The notes under the pieces are model-generated. The model ran no database searches. It had not been told where the DNA came from and saw nothing but the letters and a program-made list of their open reading frames with translations. A stretch of 13,038 nt of DNA from Firmicutes bacterium UBA5473 (lineage in GTDB: Bacteria > Bacillota > DTU084). The translations under genes and the position numbers were made by a program. Location of the stretch: positions 1 through 13,038 of the forward strand of contig DIQB01000131.1 of assembly GCA_002427165.1 (NCBI GenBank), written 5' to 3'. Positions 1-7,217 of the stretch are shown here, in pieces; the first letter of the stretch is position 1; every line of letters starts with the position of its first letter.

Positions 1-658
1 CTTGTTCCGCGAGAAAGCGAGCAGCCCAGCTGCCAACATTACCAAAGCCTTGAATTGCAACTCTAGCTCCTGCAATCTCCCGGCCCAAAATATTGTTGAC
101 CCCTTCCCGGGTTGCTGTGGAGACGCCGTAGCCTGTAGCCTCTGTTCTTCCGGGAAGCCCACCGATACCCACAGGTTTGCCTGTTACAACCTCAGGTCTG
201 TTATTCATCTCTCTGTAGATTACTGCCATCTCTCTGGCACCAGAGCCCATATCAGGGGCGGGCACATATAAATCTTGCTCCAGATCGGCCCTGATTACTT
301 TCACAAACTCCCGGATGGCATTCTCCCGCACAACTCTGCTATATTTTGGCGGACACATGCAGATACCACTTTTGCCACCGCCAAAGGGCAATTTAACCAA
401 AGCAGTTTTATATGTCATCAGCTCTGCTAAGACCCCGGTCTCCTCCATGGTTACTGTATCTGAAAGACGAATTCCGCCTTTGGCAGGTCCCCGGCTGCGG
501 TTGTGATAGACCACGTAGGCATCAAAAGAGTGCAGCTTTCCTGCCTCATCAACAACGTTGATGGTAAAGCGGGTCTCCTTCTCTGGACGCTCTAAGATCT
601 TTTTAATTTGAACAGGGACTTCTACTACCTTCTCTAAAGCATTAAAATCAAGAACCAT
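1..658 (-). CDS. Glu/Leu/Phe/Val dehydrogenase, N-terminal part (probable glutamate dehydrogenase)
   Basis: Amino acid dehydrogenase that interconverts an amino acid (most likely glutamate) with its 2-oxo acid and ammonia using NAD(P), in the cytosol. The 219 visible residues begin MVLDFNALEKVV. The substrate-binding segment YHNRSRGPAKGGIR is at about 51-64, MTYK lies at 81-84, and LPFGGGKSG at 90-98 holds the catalytic lysine (K96). PAPD with the catalytic aspartate is at 133-136, and GFGNVG near 203-208 opens the NAD-binding Rossmann domain. The gene runs off the left edge with roughly half of a usual 415-430-residue protein seen. The ATG at 656-658 is set by AGGAGGC seven bases upstream. 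It lies 43 bases after the rlmD-like stop with no terminator between, so read-through is possible. Leucine or another amino acid as substrate cannot be ruled out from this half. Confidence 0.92.
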   Translation of the reverse strand, partial: MVLDFNALEKVVEVPVQIKKILERPEKETRFTINVVDEAGKLHSFDAYVVYHNRSRGPAKGGIRLSDTVTMEETGVLAELMTYKTALVKLPFGGGKSGICMCPPKYSRVVRENAIREFVKVIRADLEQDLYVPAPDMGSGAREMAVIYREMNNRPEVVTGKPVGIGGLPGRTEATGYGVSTATREGVNNILGREIAGARVAIQGFGNVGSWAARFLAEQ

Positions 659-665
659 AACTTTT

Positions 666-672
666 GCCTCCT
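666..672 (-). promoter_or_regulatory. Ribosome binding site of the dehydrogenase gene
   Basis: AGGAGGC on the minus strand, seven bases before the ATG at 658. It fixes the start codon. The gap it sits in is AT-rich, but I could not find a -35/-10 pair good enough to call a separate promoter. Confidence 0.8.
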
Positions 673-701
673 ATATAAAAATAAAATCTATAAAATAGCC
701 G

Positions 702-2054
702 TCAGAGCATTTTTACCAGCTTTGCAACACACTCTGTGTGGTATGTTTGGGGAAACATATCCACCGGCTGAACCCACTTGGTTTCGTAACCCATCTGAGC
801 TAACAGGGCAAGATCCCGCGCGAGCGTACTGGGGCTGCAGGATACATAGACGAGCTTGGGAATCTGGGATTTAGCTATAGAGGTTAAAACAGCCTCTTCG
901 CAGCCCTTGCGCGGGGGATCGAGGACCACAAGGTCAGGAGCGAGGCCCCGCTCTAAAAGCTGAGGCAAAACTTCCTCTACCTTGCCTTCTAAAAAGATGG
1001 CATGGTCAAGCTTGTTTAGTTTAGCGTTCGCTTTTGCATCGACAATGGCAGAAGGAATAATCTCAATGCCGTAGACTTGCCTGCACCTTTGCGCCAACAA
1101 AAGAGCAATGCTGCCGATGCCCGAGTAGGCATCCACTGCTAGAGAAAACTCTCCTGCAGCTTCCAATACTTTTTTATAGAGGAGCTCCATACCAAAAGTA
1201 TTCACCTGAAAGAAAGAGGTTGCAGAGATGGCAAAACGCAAACCTAAAACTTCTTCGTAAACAACTGGCCGTCCCCACAGAAGCTGAGTCTCGTGCCCCA
1301 AGATCACATTGGTACGTTTCGAGTTAATGTTCCTTACCACCCCAACTACACCCTCAAGAGCTGATAATCTTTGGGCAAACTCCCGCTCTTGTGGAAAAGG
1401 TTCCCCAGTTGTAACGAGACCTACCAGTGACTCGCCTGTATTGAAGCCTGTGCGTATTAGGAGATGGCGCAGTAGGCCTTTGCCTGTTTTCTCGTTGTAG
1501 ATGGAAAGGCCATATTCCTCTACCAGCTCTTTTACTTTAACCAAGGCTTCCTTTTGACTCCGGTGCTCTATGGGGCAGTGGTCCAAATCAACTACAGTGT
1601 GGGTTCCCCTCTGAAAGCAGCCTAGCATCACCTTGGAGTCTGAACCGTATGCAAAGGGCAAGAGGGCTTTGTTGCGGTAGTGCCATGGTTCCTTTTGTCC
1701 TACGATTGGTAGGACTGGCACTTGAAGCTTTCCTATACGCCCTAGAGCCGCTCGCACTTGCTTTTCTTTAGCTGCTAGTTGCCCGCTGTAGCCTAGATGC
1801 TGGATTTGACAACCACCGCAGCGAGGATAAATTCTGCAGGTGGGCTTCACCCTTGCTTTTGAGGCGCGAATAATTTCGACCAGGGAACCGGAAGCATAAT
1901 GTTTTTTAACCTGAGAGATTTGAACCTGAACTTTTTCGCCCTCCAGAGCGCCAGGGATGAAGATGGCAAAGTCATCTAGGTGGGCGACACCTTTTCCGTC
2001 ATGGCTAAGATCGGTAATTTCAAGTTCCAAAATTTGGCCCTTTGGGGGCTTCAT
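702..2054 (-). CDS. rlmD: 23S rRNA (uracil-5-)-methyltransferase, RlmD/RlmCD (RumA) family
   Basis: SAM-dependent enzyme that puts a methyl group on C5 of uridine in 23S rRNA. At 450 residues it has the usual family length. A TRAM RNA-binding domain covers about 4-62. Cysteines C73, C79, C82 and C160 match the family's [4Fe-4S] ligand pattern (C-x5-C-x2-C, then a distant C). The methyltransferase part shows FFQVN, the SAM-binding DAYSGIGS, LDPPRKGC, the nucleophile C406 in VSCSPSTLARDL, and the general base E441 in HTE near the end. The ATG is preceded by AGAGGTGG. Family members differ in target: one or both of U747 and U1939 (E. coli numbering). In Firmicutes one enzyme can do both, so the exact site is not decided here. 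The TrmA-like tRNA specificity is less likely because of the iron-sulfur motif. The gene has its own promoter. Confidence 0.93.
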   Translation of the reverse strand: MKPPKGQILELEITDLSHDGKGVAHLDDFAIFIPGALEGEKVQVQISQVKKHYASGSLVEIIRASKARVKPTCRIYPRCGGCQIQHLGYSGQLAAKEKQVRAALGRIGKLQVPVLPIVGQKEPWHYRNKALLPFAYGSDSKVMLGCFQRGTHTVVDLDHCPIEHRSQKEALVKVKELVEEYGLSIYNEKTGKGLLRHLLIRTGFNTGESLVGLVTTGEPFPQEREFAQRLSALEGVVGVVRNINSKRTNVILGHETQLLWGRPVVYEEVLGLRFAISATSFFQVNTFGMELLYKKVLEAAGEFSLAVDAYSGIGSIALLLAQRCRQVYGIEIIPSAIVDAKANAKLNKLDHAIFLEGKVEEVLPQLLERGLAPDLVVLDPPRKGCEEAVLTSIAKSQIPKLVYVSCSPSTLARDLALLAQMGYETKWVQPVDMFPQTYHTECVAKLVKML

Positions 2055-2069
2055 TTTTCCACCTCTTTG

Positions 2070-2082
2070 TTCACTCAGTGAA
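2070..2082. repeat. Small palindrome in the leader of the rRNA methyltransferase gene
   Basis: TTCACT-C-AGTGAA, six-base arms with one central base, lies between the promoter at 2117-2145 and the start codon at 2054. It could be an operator or a small hairpin near the ribosome binding site. No regulator can be named. Confidence 0.35.
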
Positions 2083-2116
2083 ACAGCATTTTGACTGTCA
2101 CTATAGCCTCATAAAT

Positions 2117-2145
2117 ACTATACTAGGATTGCAAAAAAAAAGCAA
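2117..2145 (-). promoter_or_regulatory. Sigma-A-type promoter for the rRNA methyltransferase gene
   Basis: Read on the minus strand: -35 TTGCTT (2140-2145), a 17-base spacer containing a run of T, and -10 TATAGT (2117-2122). The -10 lies about 60 bases before the ATG at 2054. The A/T run in the spacer may bend the DNA. This is a prediction from sequence match and spacing only. Confidence 0.6.
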
Positions 2146-2214
2146 GTTAAATCTTTGTGAAAAACGCAGTTAAACGCATGGATCCTGTATACAATCCTCT
2201 TTAATCCGCTTTTT

Positions 2215-2252
2215 AAACAAAAACAAGGTCCTTCCACCGTGGAAAGACCTTG
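2215..2252 (-). terminator. Intrinsic terminator, minus strand
   Basis: A 13-base-pair stem with one mismatch (arms 2224-2236 and 2240-2252, loop of three) is followed on the minus strand by TTTTTGTTT. It probably ends transcripts from the unknown gene at 2544-4250, although the stop codon lies nearly 300 bases upstream. On the plus strand the bases after the stem are not a good U-tract, so I call it for the minus strand only. Confidence 0.75.
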
Positions 2253-2543
2253 GGTTTCTACAACGTCTTGATTTTATAATCAAGACGATTCCTGTAACTT
2301 CTAATGGGAAATACTGTGTTGTCTTGCTTCGATATAGAGATTGATCTCACGGAGAAATATATTCTCTACCGGTGGTATGCAGAGCCTTGTAGCTTTCTTG
2401 CAAATAATATTGATTATCCATTATCATGCTTCCTCGGGAAGGTGATTTTCCCTGTTTCCTGTTCTTCTTTGAAAAGACTAAATAGTGTCGGCACGCTTAG
2501 ATGCCACAAGCTAACACCTCGGGCAAGTTTTTCTTAACTTCTC
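2253..2543. other. Gap with no convincing gene; possible 3' UTR, small RNA or gene remnant
   Basis: This stretch separates the stop of the 568-residue gene from the minus-strand terminator. On the minus strand two short overlapping frames have plausible ribosome binding sites. One is a TTG frame of 31 residues (2414-2509, GAGGTG five bases upstream, containing TLFSLFKEEQETGKIT). The other is an ATG frame of 26 residues (2347-2427, AGGAAG just upstream). A short CTTCC-TCG-GGAAG hairpin lies near 2429-2441. A 77-codon plus-strand frame (2304-2537) resembles no protein I know. The region could be a long 3' UTR, a small-RNA gene or a decayed gene, and I cannot choose between these. Confidence 0.3.
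2264..2287 (-). repeat. Perfect 10-bp hairpin just upstream of the terminator
   Basis: Arms CGTCTTGATT (2264-2273) and AATCAAGACG (2278-2287) pair perfectly around a four-base loop. No U-tract follows on either strand, so alone it is not a terminator. With the terminator hairpin 11 bases away it makes a two-stem 3' end on the minus-strand transcript, as seen in some small RNAs and long 3' untranslated regions. Confidence 0.6.
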
Positions 2544-4250
2544 CTACTCCGTCAAACCAGATTCTCTAACGGCCCTATTAATCTCATTTTTGAAAGCTAT
2601 ATGGCGAGGATACTTGTTCCGATACTTTTCGATTAATGCTAGACCCGCTTGCTTTCCTTCCCTATTTGCTAAGGTCTCAGCCATGGCAACCAACAACTCA
2701 GCTGCTTTATCATAGCTCCCGCGATACTGATTGCTGACGATTGCATCTACCCTCTGCCCTACTTCAGCGAGGCACCATTTGAGATAAAACACCTTTTGCT
2801 CCCCAGTTAACTGAATGTTATCTTTGAGCAATCCCACAGCCTTTTGGTATTTTTTTACATAATCCTGGCTTGTATAAAAAGTGTTCCTTCGTATAACATA
2901 CTCCCAGTATTTGCCAATGAGTTTGGAGTATTTCCCCTCACCTGCTAAAACCGTTAGCAGAAAAGTGATAAGTAGGGGTTTGGAATTATCACCGAAGCTC
3001 CAGCCGAGGGAATCCTGGCCTTGGCATAGTTCGAAAACTCGCTCATATCTACCACCTAAGAGCAGGGTTTGGGCTACAATCCCATCAGTTACATAGGCGG
3101 TATTTCGCTCAGAATTATAATCAGATCTGCTTTTCCCTTGAAGCTCTCCGATCCTCTGTTCAGATAGTTCTCGTATCGCTTCAAAAGTACCATTTTCAAA
3201 AGCAGTTAGGTATAAGTCAAGCAAATGATTCACAGAAGGATCAGAGATGAACCGCTCCCTGTAGCCTTCAAGTTTCAGCTGCCTATCCCCGAGCTGTTCC
3301 CCGATTTGAGCGATAGCTTGGGCCACTTGAGCCCTTATTATATAGTCTCGGGGGATGTTAGACAAACCTTCCCGGGCAACCTCAAGAGCCGACTTTGTAT
3401 CTGCTGGATCTAGGGCCGATAGCCAATCAAGATAAGCCTTAGGATATTGCTCAGGGTATTGCCTGGCCAAGCTAGAAATAGCGGCTACACCACCTTGGAG
3501 CATAATAGCTTCCCTGAGCAATTCGCCAGTTTTCCCCTGATTTTGTTCTGATAATAATTCAATCCAGGCGGACAAAAAAGCATCGAAACCTGGTAGTGGT
3601 GTGTCAAGGGCACCAATTATCTTTTTCAAAGTAACTTTGTGTGCAAAATACCCGTAATCGTTTATGGCTTCAAACACAGAATCTGGTCTCGCCTCTGAGG
3701 AGGCATTCAGATATACTGCTCTGCAAAAGAGCGCAACCTGCTCATCTAGATCTGCCTCTAGCATATTGGTGCTATCAGGATCCCCTGGCAGATGCCCAGG
3801 CTCCTGACCCAGCTCCAGGGTATCGAACAATTGACGATAAGCCTCTTCTGCCAGTTTTGTTTCCTCACCGATGAGCAACTCTCTGGCATCTAGGAAAAAG
3901 TCATCCATCTCCTCAGACCAGCTTTCATCGCCCCAATCTCTTTCTTCATGATAATCATTATCCCAGCCCCAGCCATCGCAATACTCTCCATCCACCACCC
4001 GCTTGGCGAAATCAGCAATCTCAGCCATGATGGTTTCGCAATCAAGAACCGAGACATATTCTGTCATTTGCGGAGGGTTTAATTGAGCCAAAAATTCATG
4101 TCTTTTTGCAGGATGCACTTCACTTGCCTTGTTGAGAAAAATATGCTTAAAATCATCAACAGAGAGCTTTGCCAAACGCCTTCGTACGTCCTCCATAAAC
4201 TCTTTATAAGTTAGGTCAGCCATCTTGTTCCCACTTCCCATCTTTGCCAT
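2544..4250 (-). CDS. Unrecognised 568-residue helical protein
   Basis: I do not recognise this protein. The sequence is almost entirely alpha-helical in character, with no signal peptide or membrane segment, so it is probably cytosolic. The N-terminus has a basic amphipathic stretch (about 15-55). A striking acidic and aromatic patch follows near 85-120 (GWGWDNDYHEERDWGDESW). The remainder looks like irregular TPR-type helical repeats (for example the segments around EVAREGLSNIPRDYIIRAQVAQ). Such proteins often act as binding scaffolds. I see no catalytic motif. The start is uncertain: ATG codons at residues 1, 4 and 10 are all possible, with AAGGGAAGG only a few bases before the first. It stands alone, with a terminator about 290 bases downstream and a divergent aconitase upstream, so context gives no function. 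It looks AT-richer than the biosynthetic operon. Confidence 0.85.
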   Translation of the reverse strand: MAKMGSGNKMADLTYKEFMEDVRRRLAKLSVDDFKHIFLNKASEVHPAKRHEFLAQLNPPQMTEYVSVLDCETIMAEIADFAKRVVDGEYCDGWGWDNDYHEERDWGDESWSEEMDDFFLDARELLIGEETKLAEEAYRQLFDTLELGQEPGHLPGDPDSTNMLEADLDEQVALFCRAVYLNASSEARPDSVFEAINDYGYFAHKVTLKKIIGALDTPLPGFDAFLSAWIELLSEQNQGKTGELLREAIMLQGGVAAISSLARQYPEQYPKAYLDWLSALDPADTKSALEVAREGLSNIPRDYIIRAQVAQAIAQIGEQLGDRQLKLEGYRERFISDPSVNHLLDLYLTAFENGTFEAIRELSEQRIGELQGKSRSDYNSERNTAYVTDGIVAQTLLLGGRYERVFELCQGQDSLGWSFGDNSKPLLITFLLTVLAGEGKYSKLIGKYWEYVIRRNTFYTSQDYVKKYQKAVGLLKDNIQLTGEQKVFYLKWCLAEVGQRVDAIVSNQYRGSYDKAAELLVAMAETLANREGKQAGLALIEKYRNKYPRHIAFKNEINRAVRESGLTE

Positions 4251-4297
4251 TTCCTTCCCTTAGAAATTCTCCCAAAAACCAAGATTTCCTTGTTTAG

Positions 4298-4340
4298 CTT
4301 AAGTTTTAAATGAATTCTGCGGTACAGATCGACTTAAGTT
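4298..4340. repeat. Two direct copies of CTTAAGTT between divergent genes
   Basis: The 8-mer CTTAAGTT occurs at 4298-4305 and 4333-4340, 35 bases apart, upstream of the minus-strand unknown gene and the plus-strand aconitase. This is a possible regulator site, or chance in AT-rich DNA. Confidence 0.25.
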
Positions 4341-4431
4341 CAACTAATTGATATAGTTCTATCTGCCCCTCAGGGATCTATTTGCTGCGGCTGAGCTCAA
4401 TTCACTAAACCGCATTTTTACCTGCCCCAAA

Positions 4432-4460
4432 TTGACAGTCTCCCGGAGATATGCTAACAT
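4432..4460 (+). promoter_or_regulatory. Near-consensus sigma-A promoter for the aconitase gene
   Basis: -35 TTGACA (perfect, 4432-4437), a 17-base spacer and -10 TAACAT (4455-4460), about 48 bases before the TTG start. I see no CcpC or CodY box that I would defend. The near-consensus match suggests steady expression unless a repressor site is hidden in the flanks. Confidence 0.75.
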
Positions 4461-4493
4461 TTCATAGTGAATATCTATAATATTTTCAAGAAC

Positions 4494-4501
4494 AGGGAGG
4501 G
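4494..4501 (+). promoter_or_regulatory. Ribosome binding site deciding the TTG start of aconitase
   Basis: AGGGAGGG lies six bases before TTG at 4508-4510. No ATG in frame has a comparable site nearby: the next in-frame Met is residue 19, inside conserved sequence. Confidence 0.75.
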
Positions 4502-4507
4502 TATATC

Positions 4508-6427
4508 TTGGGCCTAAATTTAGCACAAAAGATTATTAAGGCGCACCTAGTGGAGGGATCGATGGAAGCTGGTTCCGAAATCGCCATCAAAATCGATCAA
4601 ACCCTCACCCAGGACGCAACTGGCACCATGGCCTACTTACAGTTTGAAGCCATGGATTTGCCTCAAGTGCGCACTGAACTTTCAGTGAGCTACGTTGATC
4701 ACAACACGCTGCAGACCGGCTTTGAAAATGCCGACGATCATCTCTTTCTCCAAACAATCGCCAATAAATATGGCATCTACTTCTCACGTCCCGGCAATGG
4801 CATCTGCCACCAGGTGCATCTGGAGCGCTTTGGTAAGCCTGGCAAAACCCTTTTGGGCTCTGACAGCCATACCCCCACAGGCGGTGGTATTGGCATGCTG
4901 GCCATCGGCGCAGGTGGCCTGGATGTAGCTGTGGCCATGGGTGGTGGTCCCTTCTACCTACCTATGCCAAAGATTGTTAAAGTTAACCTTACAGGCGAGC
5001 TGAATCCCTATGTTACTGCCAAAGACATCATCTTGGAGTTACTCCGAAGGCTCACTGTTAAAGGTGGCGTAGGCAAGATCTTCGAATATACAGGACCGGG
5101 TGTGGCCACACTTCGGGTGCCCCAGCGTGCTACCATCACCAACATGGGAGCAGAGCTTGGTGCCACCACCTCTCTCTTCCCTAGCGATCAGGTGACACGA
5201 GAATTTTTAGCTGCCCAAGGCAGAGAAGCTGATTGGGAAGAGCTTGTAGCAGATCAAGATGCCACCTACGATGAGGAGATCGAGATCAACCTTTCAGAAC
5301 TTGAGCCCCTAGTTGCTCAGCCTCACAGCCCAGATCATGTAGTTCCAGTTCGGGAGCTGGCAAACAAGCCTGTGGATCAGGTTGCCATCGGCAGCTGCAC
5401 CAACTCCTCTTATGTGGATCTAATGCGGGTGGCAAAGGCCCTCCGCGGCAAGCAAGTCCATCCCAATGTTTCCCTCGTGATTAGCCCTGGCTCCAAGCAG
5501 GTGCTCACGATGCTAGCGCAAAACGGAGCTTTAGCGGACCTGGTGCAAGCTGGAGCGAGAATCCTAGAATGCACCTGCGGCCCCTGCATTGGTATGGGCC
5601 AGGCACCACCCTCAGCTGGTATCTCCTTGCGTACCTTCAACCGCAATTTCGAGGGCAGAAGCGGTACCAAGTCTGGTCAAGTGTATCTGGTAAGCCCTGA
5701 GGTGGCTGTGGCAAGCGCTATTGCCGGCACATTTGCCGATCCTAGGGAGCTTGGAGAATACCCCCTCGTTGAGGAGCCAGAAAGCTTTCTCATCGATGAT
5801 CGGATGATCCTGGAGCCTGGCCACAGTGATGCTGAAGTTCGCCGGGGACCCAATATCAAGGCTCTGCCCCTTCAAGAAGCTCTTCCCGAAACCTATCGGG
5901 GAAAAGTGTTGCTGAAAGTTGGGGATAATATCACCACAGATCACATTATGCCAGCTGGGGCTAAGATCTTACCTTTGCGCTCTAATGTGCCAGCTTTAAG
6001 CCAACATGTATTCCAGCAGGTGGACGCATCCTTTGCCCAAAGGGCCCAGGAGGCAGGAGGCGGTTTGATTGTAGGCGGCCAAAACTATGGCCAGGGGTCC
6101 AGTCGCGAGCACGCTGCTCTGTGTCCTATGTATTTAGGAATTAAAGCAGTACTGGCCCAAAGTTTTGCCAGGATCCACAAAGCTAATCTTGTGAACTTCG
6201 GGATTCTCCCCCTTGAGATTTCAGCTGAGGATTATGAGCAAATCGCACAGGGAGATGAACTGGAATTTCCCAATCTCCGGGAGGTATTAGAGGATAATAA
6301 AGGCGTGGTTGTAGCCAAGAACCTGCAAGATGGAACCCAGATCACTTTCCGCTATGAGCTCTCAGAGCGACAAGTGGCCATTATCTTGGCAGGTGGCCTT
6401 TTGAACTACACAAAGAACAAAGCCTAA
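4508..6427 (+). CDS. Aconitate hydratase, Aquifex-type (about 640 residues)
   Basis: Iron-sulfur hydro-lyase converting citrate to isocitrate through cis-aconitate, cytosolic. It has 639 residues, much shorter than the roughly 900-residue AcnA, and matches the compact Aquifex-type aconitases of clostridia. Visible landmarks are VDHN (63-66), GSDSHT (117-122), and cluster ligands C297 in GSCTNSS with C357 and C360 in CTCGPC. The swivel domain carries GSSREHA (530-536) with substrate-binding S and R. The TTG start is set by AGGGAGGG six bases upstream. It has its own promoter and terminator, so it is monocistronic. No citrate synthase or isocitrate dehydrogenase gene is beside it. A homoaconitase or isopropylmalate isomerase role is less likely, because those are usually shorter large subunits with a separate swivel subunit. 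The cluster and swivel motifs make the family assignment firm, the substrate slightly less so. Confidence 0.93.
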   Translation: MGLNLAQKIIKAHLVEGSMEAGSEIAIKIDQTLTQDATGTMAYLQFEAMDLPQVRTELSVSYVDHNTLQTGFENADDHLFLQTIANKYGIYFSRPGNGICHQVHLERFGKPGKTLLGSDSHTPTGGGIGMLAIGAGGLDVAVAMGGGPFYLPMPKIVKVNLTGELNPYVTAKDIILELLRRLTVKGGVGKIFEYTGPGVATLRVPQRATITNMGAELGATTSLFPSDQVTREFLAAQGREADWEELVADQDATYDEEIEINLSELEPLVAQPHSPDHVVPVRELANKPVDQVAIGSCTNSSYVDLMRVAKALRGKQVHPNVSLVISPGSKQVLTMLAQNGALADLVQAGARILECTCGPCIGMGQAPPSAGISLRTFNRNFEGRSGTKSGQVYLVSPEVAVASAIAGTFADPRELGEYPLVEEPESFLIDDRMILEPGHSDAEVRRGPNIKALPLQEALPETYRGKVLLKVGDNITTDHIMPAGAKILPLRSNVPALSQHVFQQVDASFAQRAQEAGGGLIVGGQNYGQGSSREHAALCPMYLGIKAVLAQSFARIHKANLVNFGILPLEISAEDYEQIAQGDELEFPNLREVLEDNKGVVVAKNLQDGTQITFRYELSERQVAIILAGGLLNYTKNKA

Positions 6428-6432
6428 CACAA

Positions 6433-6460
6433 AGGGGCTGCCTCCGGGCAGCCTCTTTTT
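6433..6460 (+). terminator. Intrinsic terminator after aconitase
   Basis: A ten-base-pair stem (6433-6442 with 6447-6456, one G-U pair) around a TCCG loop runs into TTTTT, six bases after the stop codon. Confidence 0.9.
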
Positions 6461-6464
6461 ATAG

Positions 6465-6493
6465 ATGACAAGTTTTTCTGGATATGGTAAGAT
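6465..6493 (+). promoter_or_regulatory. Promoter of the nucleotidyltransferase cassette
   Basis: -35 ATGACA (6465-6470, five of six consensus), a 17-base spacer, and -10 TAAGAT (6488-6493, four of six). It starts right after the aconitase terminator and leads into a ribosome binding site at 6512-6519. Prediction only. Confidence 0.5.
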
Positions 6494-6511
6494 AAGAACC
6501 AAAGAGTTCTT
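6494..6511. repeat. Operator-like inverted repeat between promoter and ribosome binding site
   Basis: AAGAAC (6494-6499) and GTTCTT (6506-6511) are perfect six-base arms with a six-base gap. They begin right after the -10 and end at the base before AGAGGTGG. Placement suits a repressor site or a small leader hairpin. The small product of 6527-6706 is a conceivable binder, but nothing here proves it. Confidence 0.4.
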
Positions 6512-6526
6512 AGAGGTGGCATCAAA

Positions 6527-6706
6527 ATGAAAGACATCTGGACGGCGAAGCGGAAGCCTTCAAAAGTAATGGCTACCAAACGGAGAATGCAGATTGAGCA
6601 GTGGAAAAATGCAACTCCTGAAGAAAAGCTCATGTGTGCATTTCGGCTGCATGAATTTGGCATGAAATTAAAAGGAACGAAAATAGATGAAAACAGCTCT
6701 AACTGA
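6527..6706 (+). CDS. Small 59-residue protein paired with a nucleotidyltransferase
   Basis: Short frame beginning MKDIWTAKRKPSKVMATKRR and ending ENSSN. AGAGGTGG lies seven bases before the ATG, a good ribosome binding site. The first 25 residues are strongly basic. Then comes ATPEEKLMCAFRLHEFGMKL, a likely amphipathic helix. It overlaps the nucleotidyltransferase gene by 20 bases in another frame, so the two are probably translated together. From general knowledge, small proteins with a TPEEKL-like helix do occur beside nucleotidyltransferase-fold genes, and some such pairs are proposed toxin-antitoxin systems. Whether this protein binds DNA, binds its partner or both is not shown by the sequence. 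The minus-strand frame across the same bases (6424-6663) has no good start signal, and I treat it as a shadow. Confidence 0.65.
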   Translation: MKDIWTAKRKPSKVMATKRRMQIEQWKNATPEEKLMCAFRLHEFGMKLKGTKIDENSSN

Positions 6707-7217
6707 AATCTGCAGTTTTTTAGACAGCTATGGGTTCAATTATGGCCTCATAGGTGGGCTCGCTATATCAATACACGGAATTCCCCGCTTTACTGCTGAT
6801 ATTGATCTGCTCGTTGAACCCACCATTCTAAAGACAGAGAAAATATTTTATGATTATTTCAGCCCGGACCTTATTATTCAAATAGAAAAACCAGACCTCA
6901 GCGACCCATTAGGCGAAATTATAAAATTAAGACTAAATATGGTTCAGATCGATCTGATTGTTGCAAAAACAAACTTACATTTTGCAGCGCTAAAAAATAC
7001 TTGCCGGATCGAAGTAATGGGAAAGCTCGTTAAGATTGTCACGCCAGAGGATTTAATCCTCTTGAAGCTTTCAGCAGGAGGGCCACGAGATCTACTGGAT
7101 ATAGGTGGAATCCTTGAGGTATGCGAAACCAAACTCGATTGGGACTATCTAGAGAGGCAAATCAAAACCTATCGTTTGGAGGACGAATGGACTATCGCCC
7201 AAAAATGGGCAAAATAG
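6687..7217 (+). CDS. Nucleotidyltransferase-fold protein (AbiEii/DUF6036-like)
   Basis: 176 residues with the polymerase-beta-type nucleotidyltransferase signature: GG at 23-24, then D38 and D40 in FTADIDLLV, and a third acidic residue, D89, in VQIDLIVA. All three metal-binding carboxylates appear intact, so it is probably catalytically able to move a nucleotide onto some target. The C-terminal TPEDLILLKLSAGGPRDLLDI resembles the lysine and Arg-Asp region of AbiEii-like and DUF6036 enzymes. In characterised relatives, such folds act as toxins (AbiEii/MenT nucleotidylating tRNA) or, as MNT proteins, AMPylate a HEPN toxin. No HEPN partner is present; the small basic protein upstream is the only candidate partner. 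Its own ribosome binding site (AAAGGA, ten bases before ATG) is modest, fitting coupled translation. Base composition is visibly AT-richer than aconitase and the operon beyond, a hint of acquisition. Confidence 0.78.
   Translation: MKTALTEICSFLDSYGFNYGLIGGLAISIHGIPRFTADIDLLVEPTILKTEKIFYDYFSPDLIIQIEKPDLSDPLGEIIKLRLNMVQIDLIVAKTNLHFAALKNTCRIEVMGKLVKIVTPEDLILLKLSAGGPRDLLDIGGILEVCETKLDWDYLERQIKTYRLEDEWTIAQKWAK

Noticed and set aside
2492..2504. 13 bases on the minus strand resembling a conserved stretch near the 3' end of 23S rRNA (GCATCTAAGCGTG)
   Set aside because: The match does not extend to either side, so an rRNA fragment is not supported.
2304..2537. 77-codon plus-strand frame in the gap before the unknown gene
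   Set aside because: No good ribosome binding site, odd composition, no recognisable domain, and it crosses hairpin-forming sequence.
4386..4414. TGCGG and CCGCA inverted arms upstream of the aconitase promoter
   Set aside because: Only five-base arms with a wide gap; expected by chance.
5612..5944. 110-codon minus-strand frame inside aconitase
   Set aside because: Lies wholly opposite well-conserved aconitase sequence and has no start signal.
6424..6663. 79-codon minus-strand frame opposite the small 59-residue gene
   Set aside because: No ribosome binding site and it runs through the aconitase terminator; the plus-strand gene has a better site and is coupled to a real gene.
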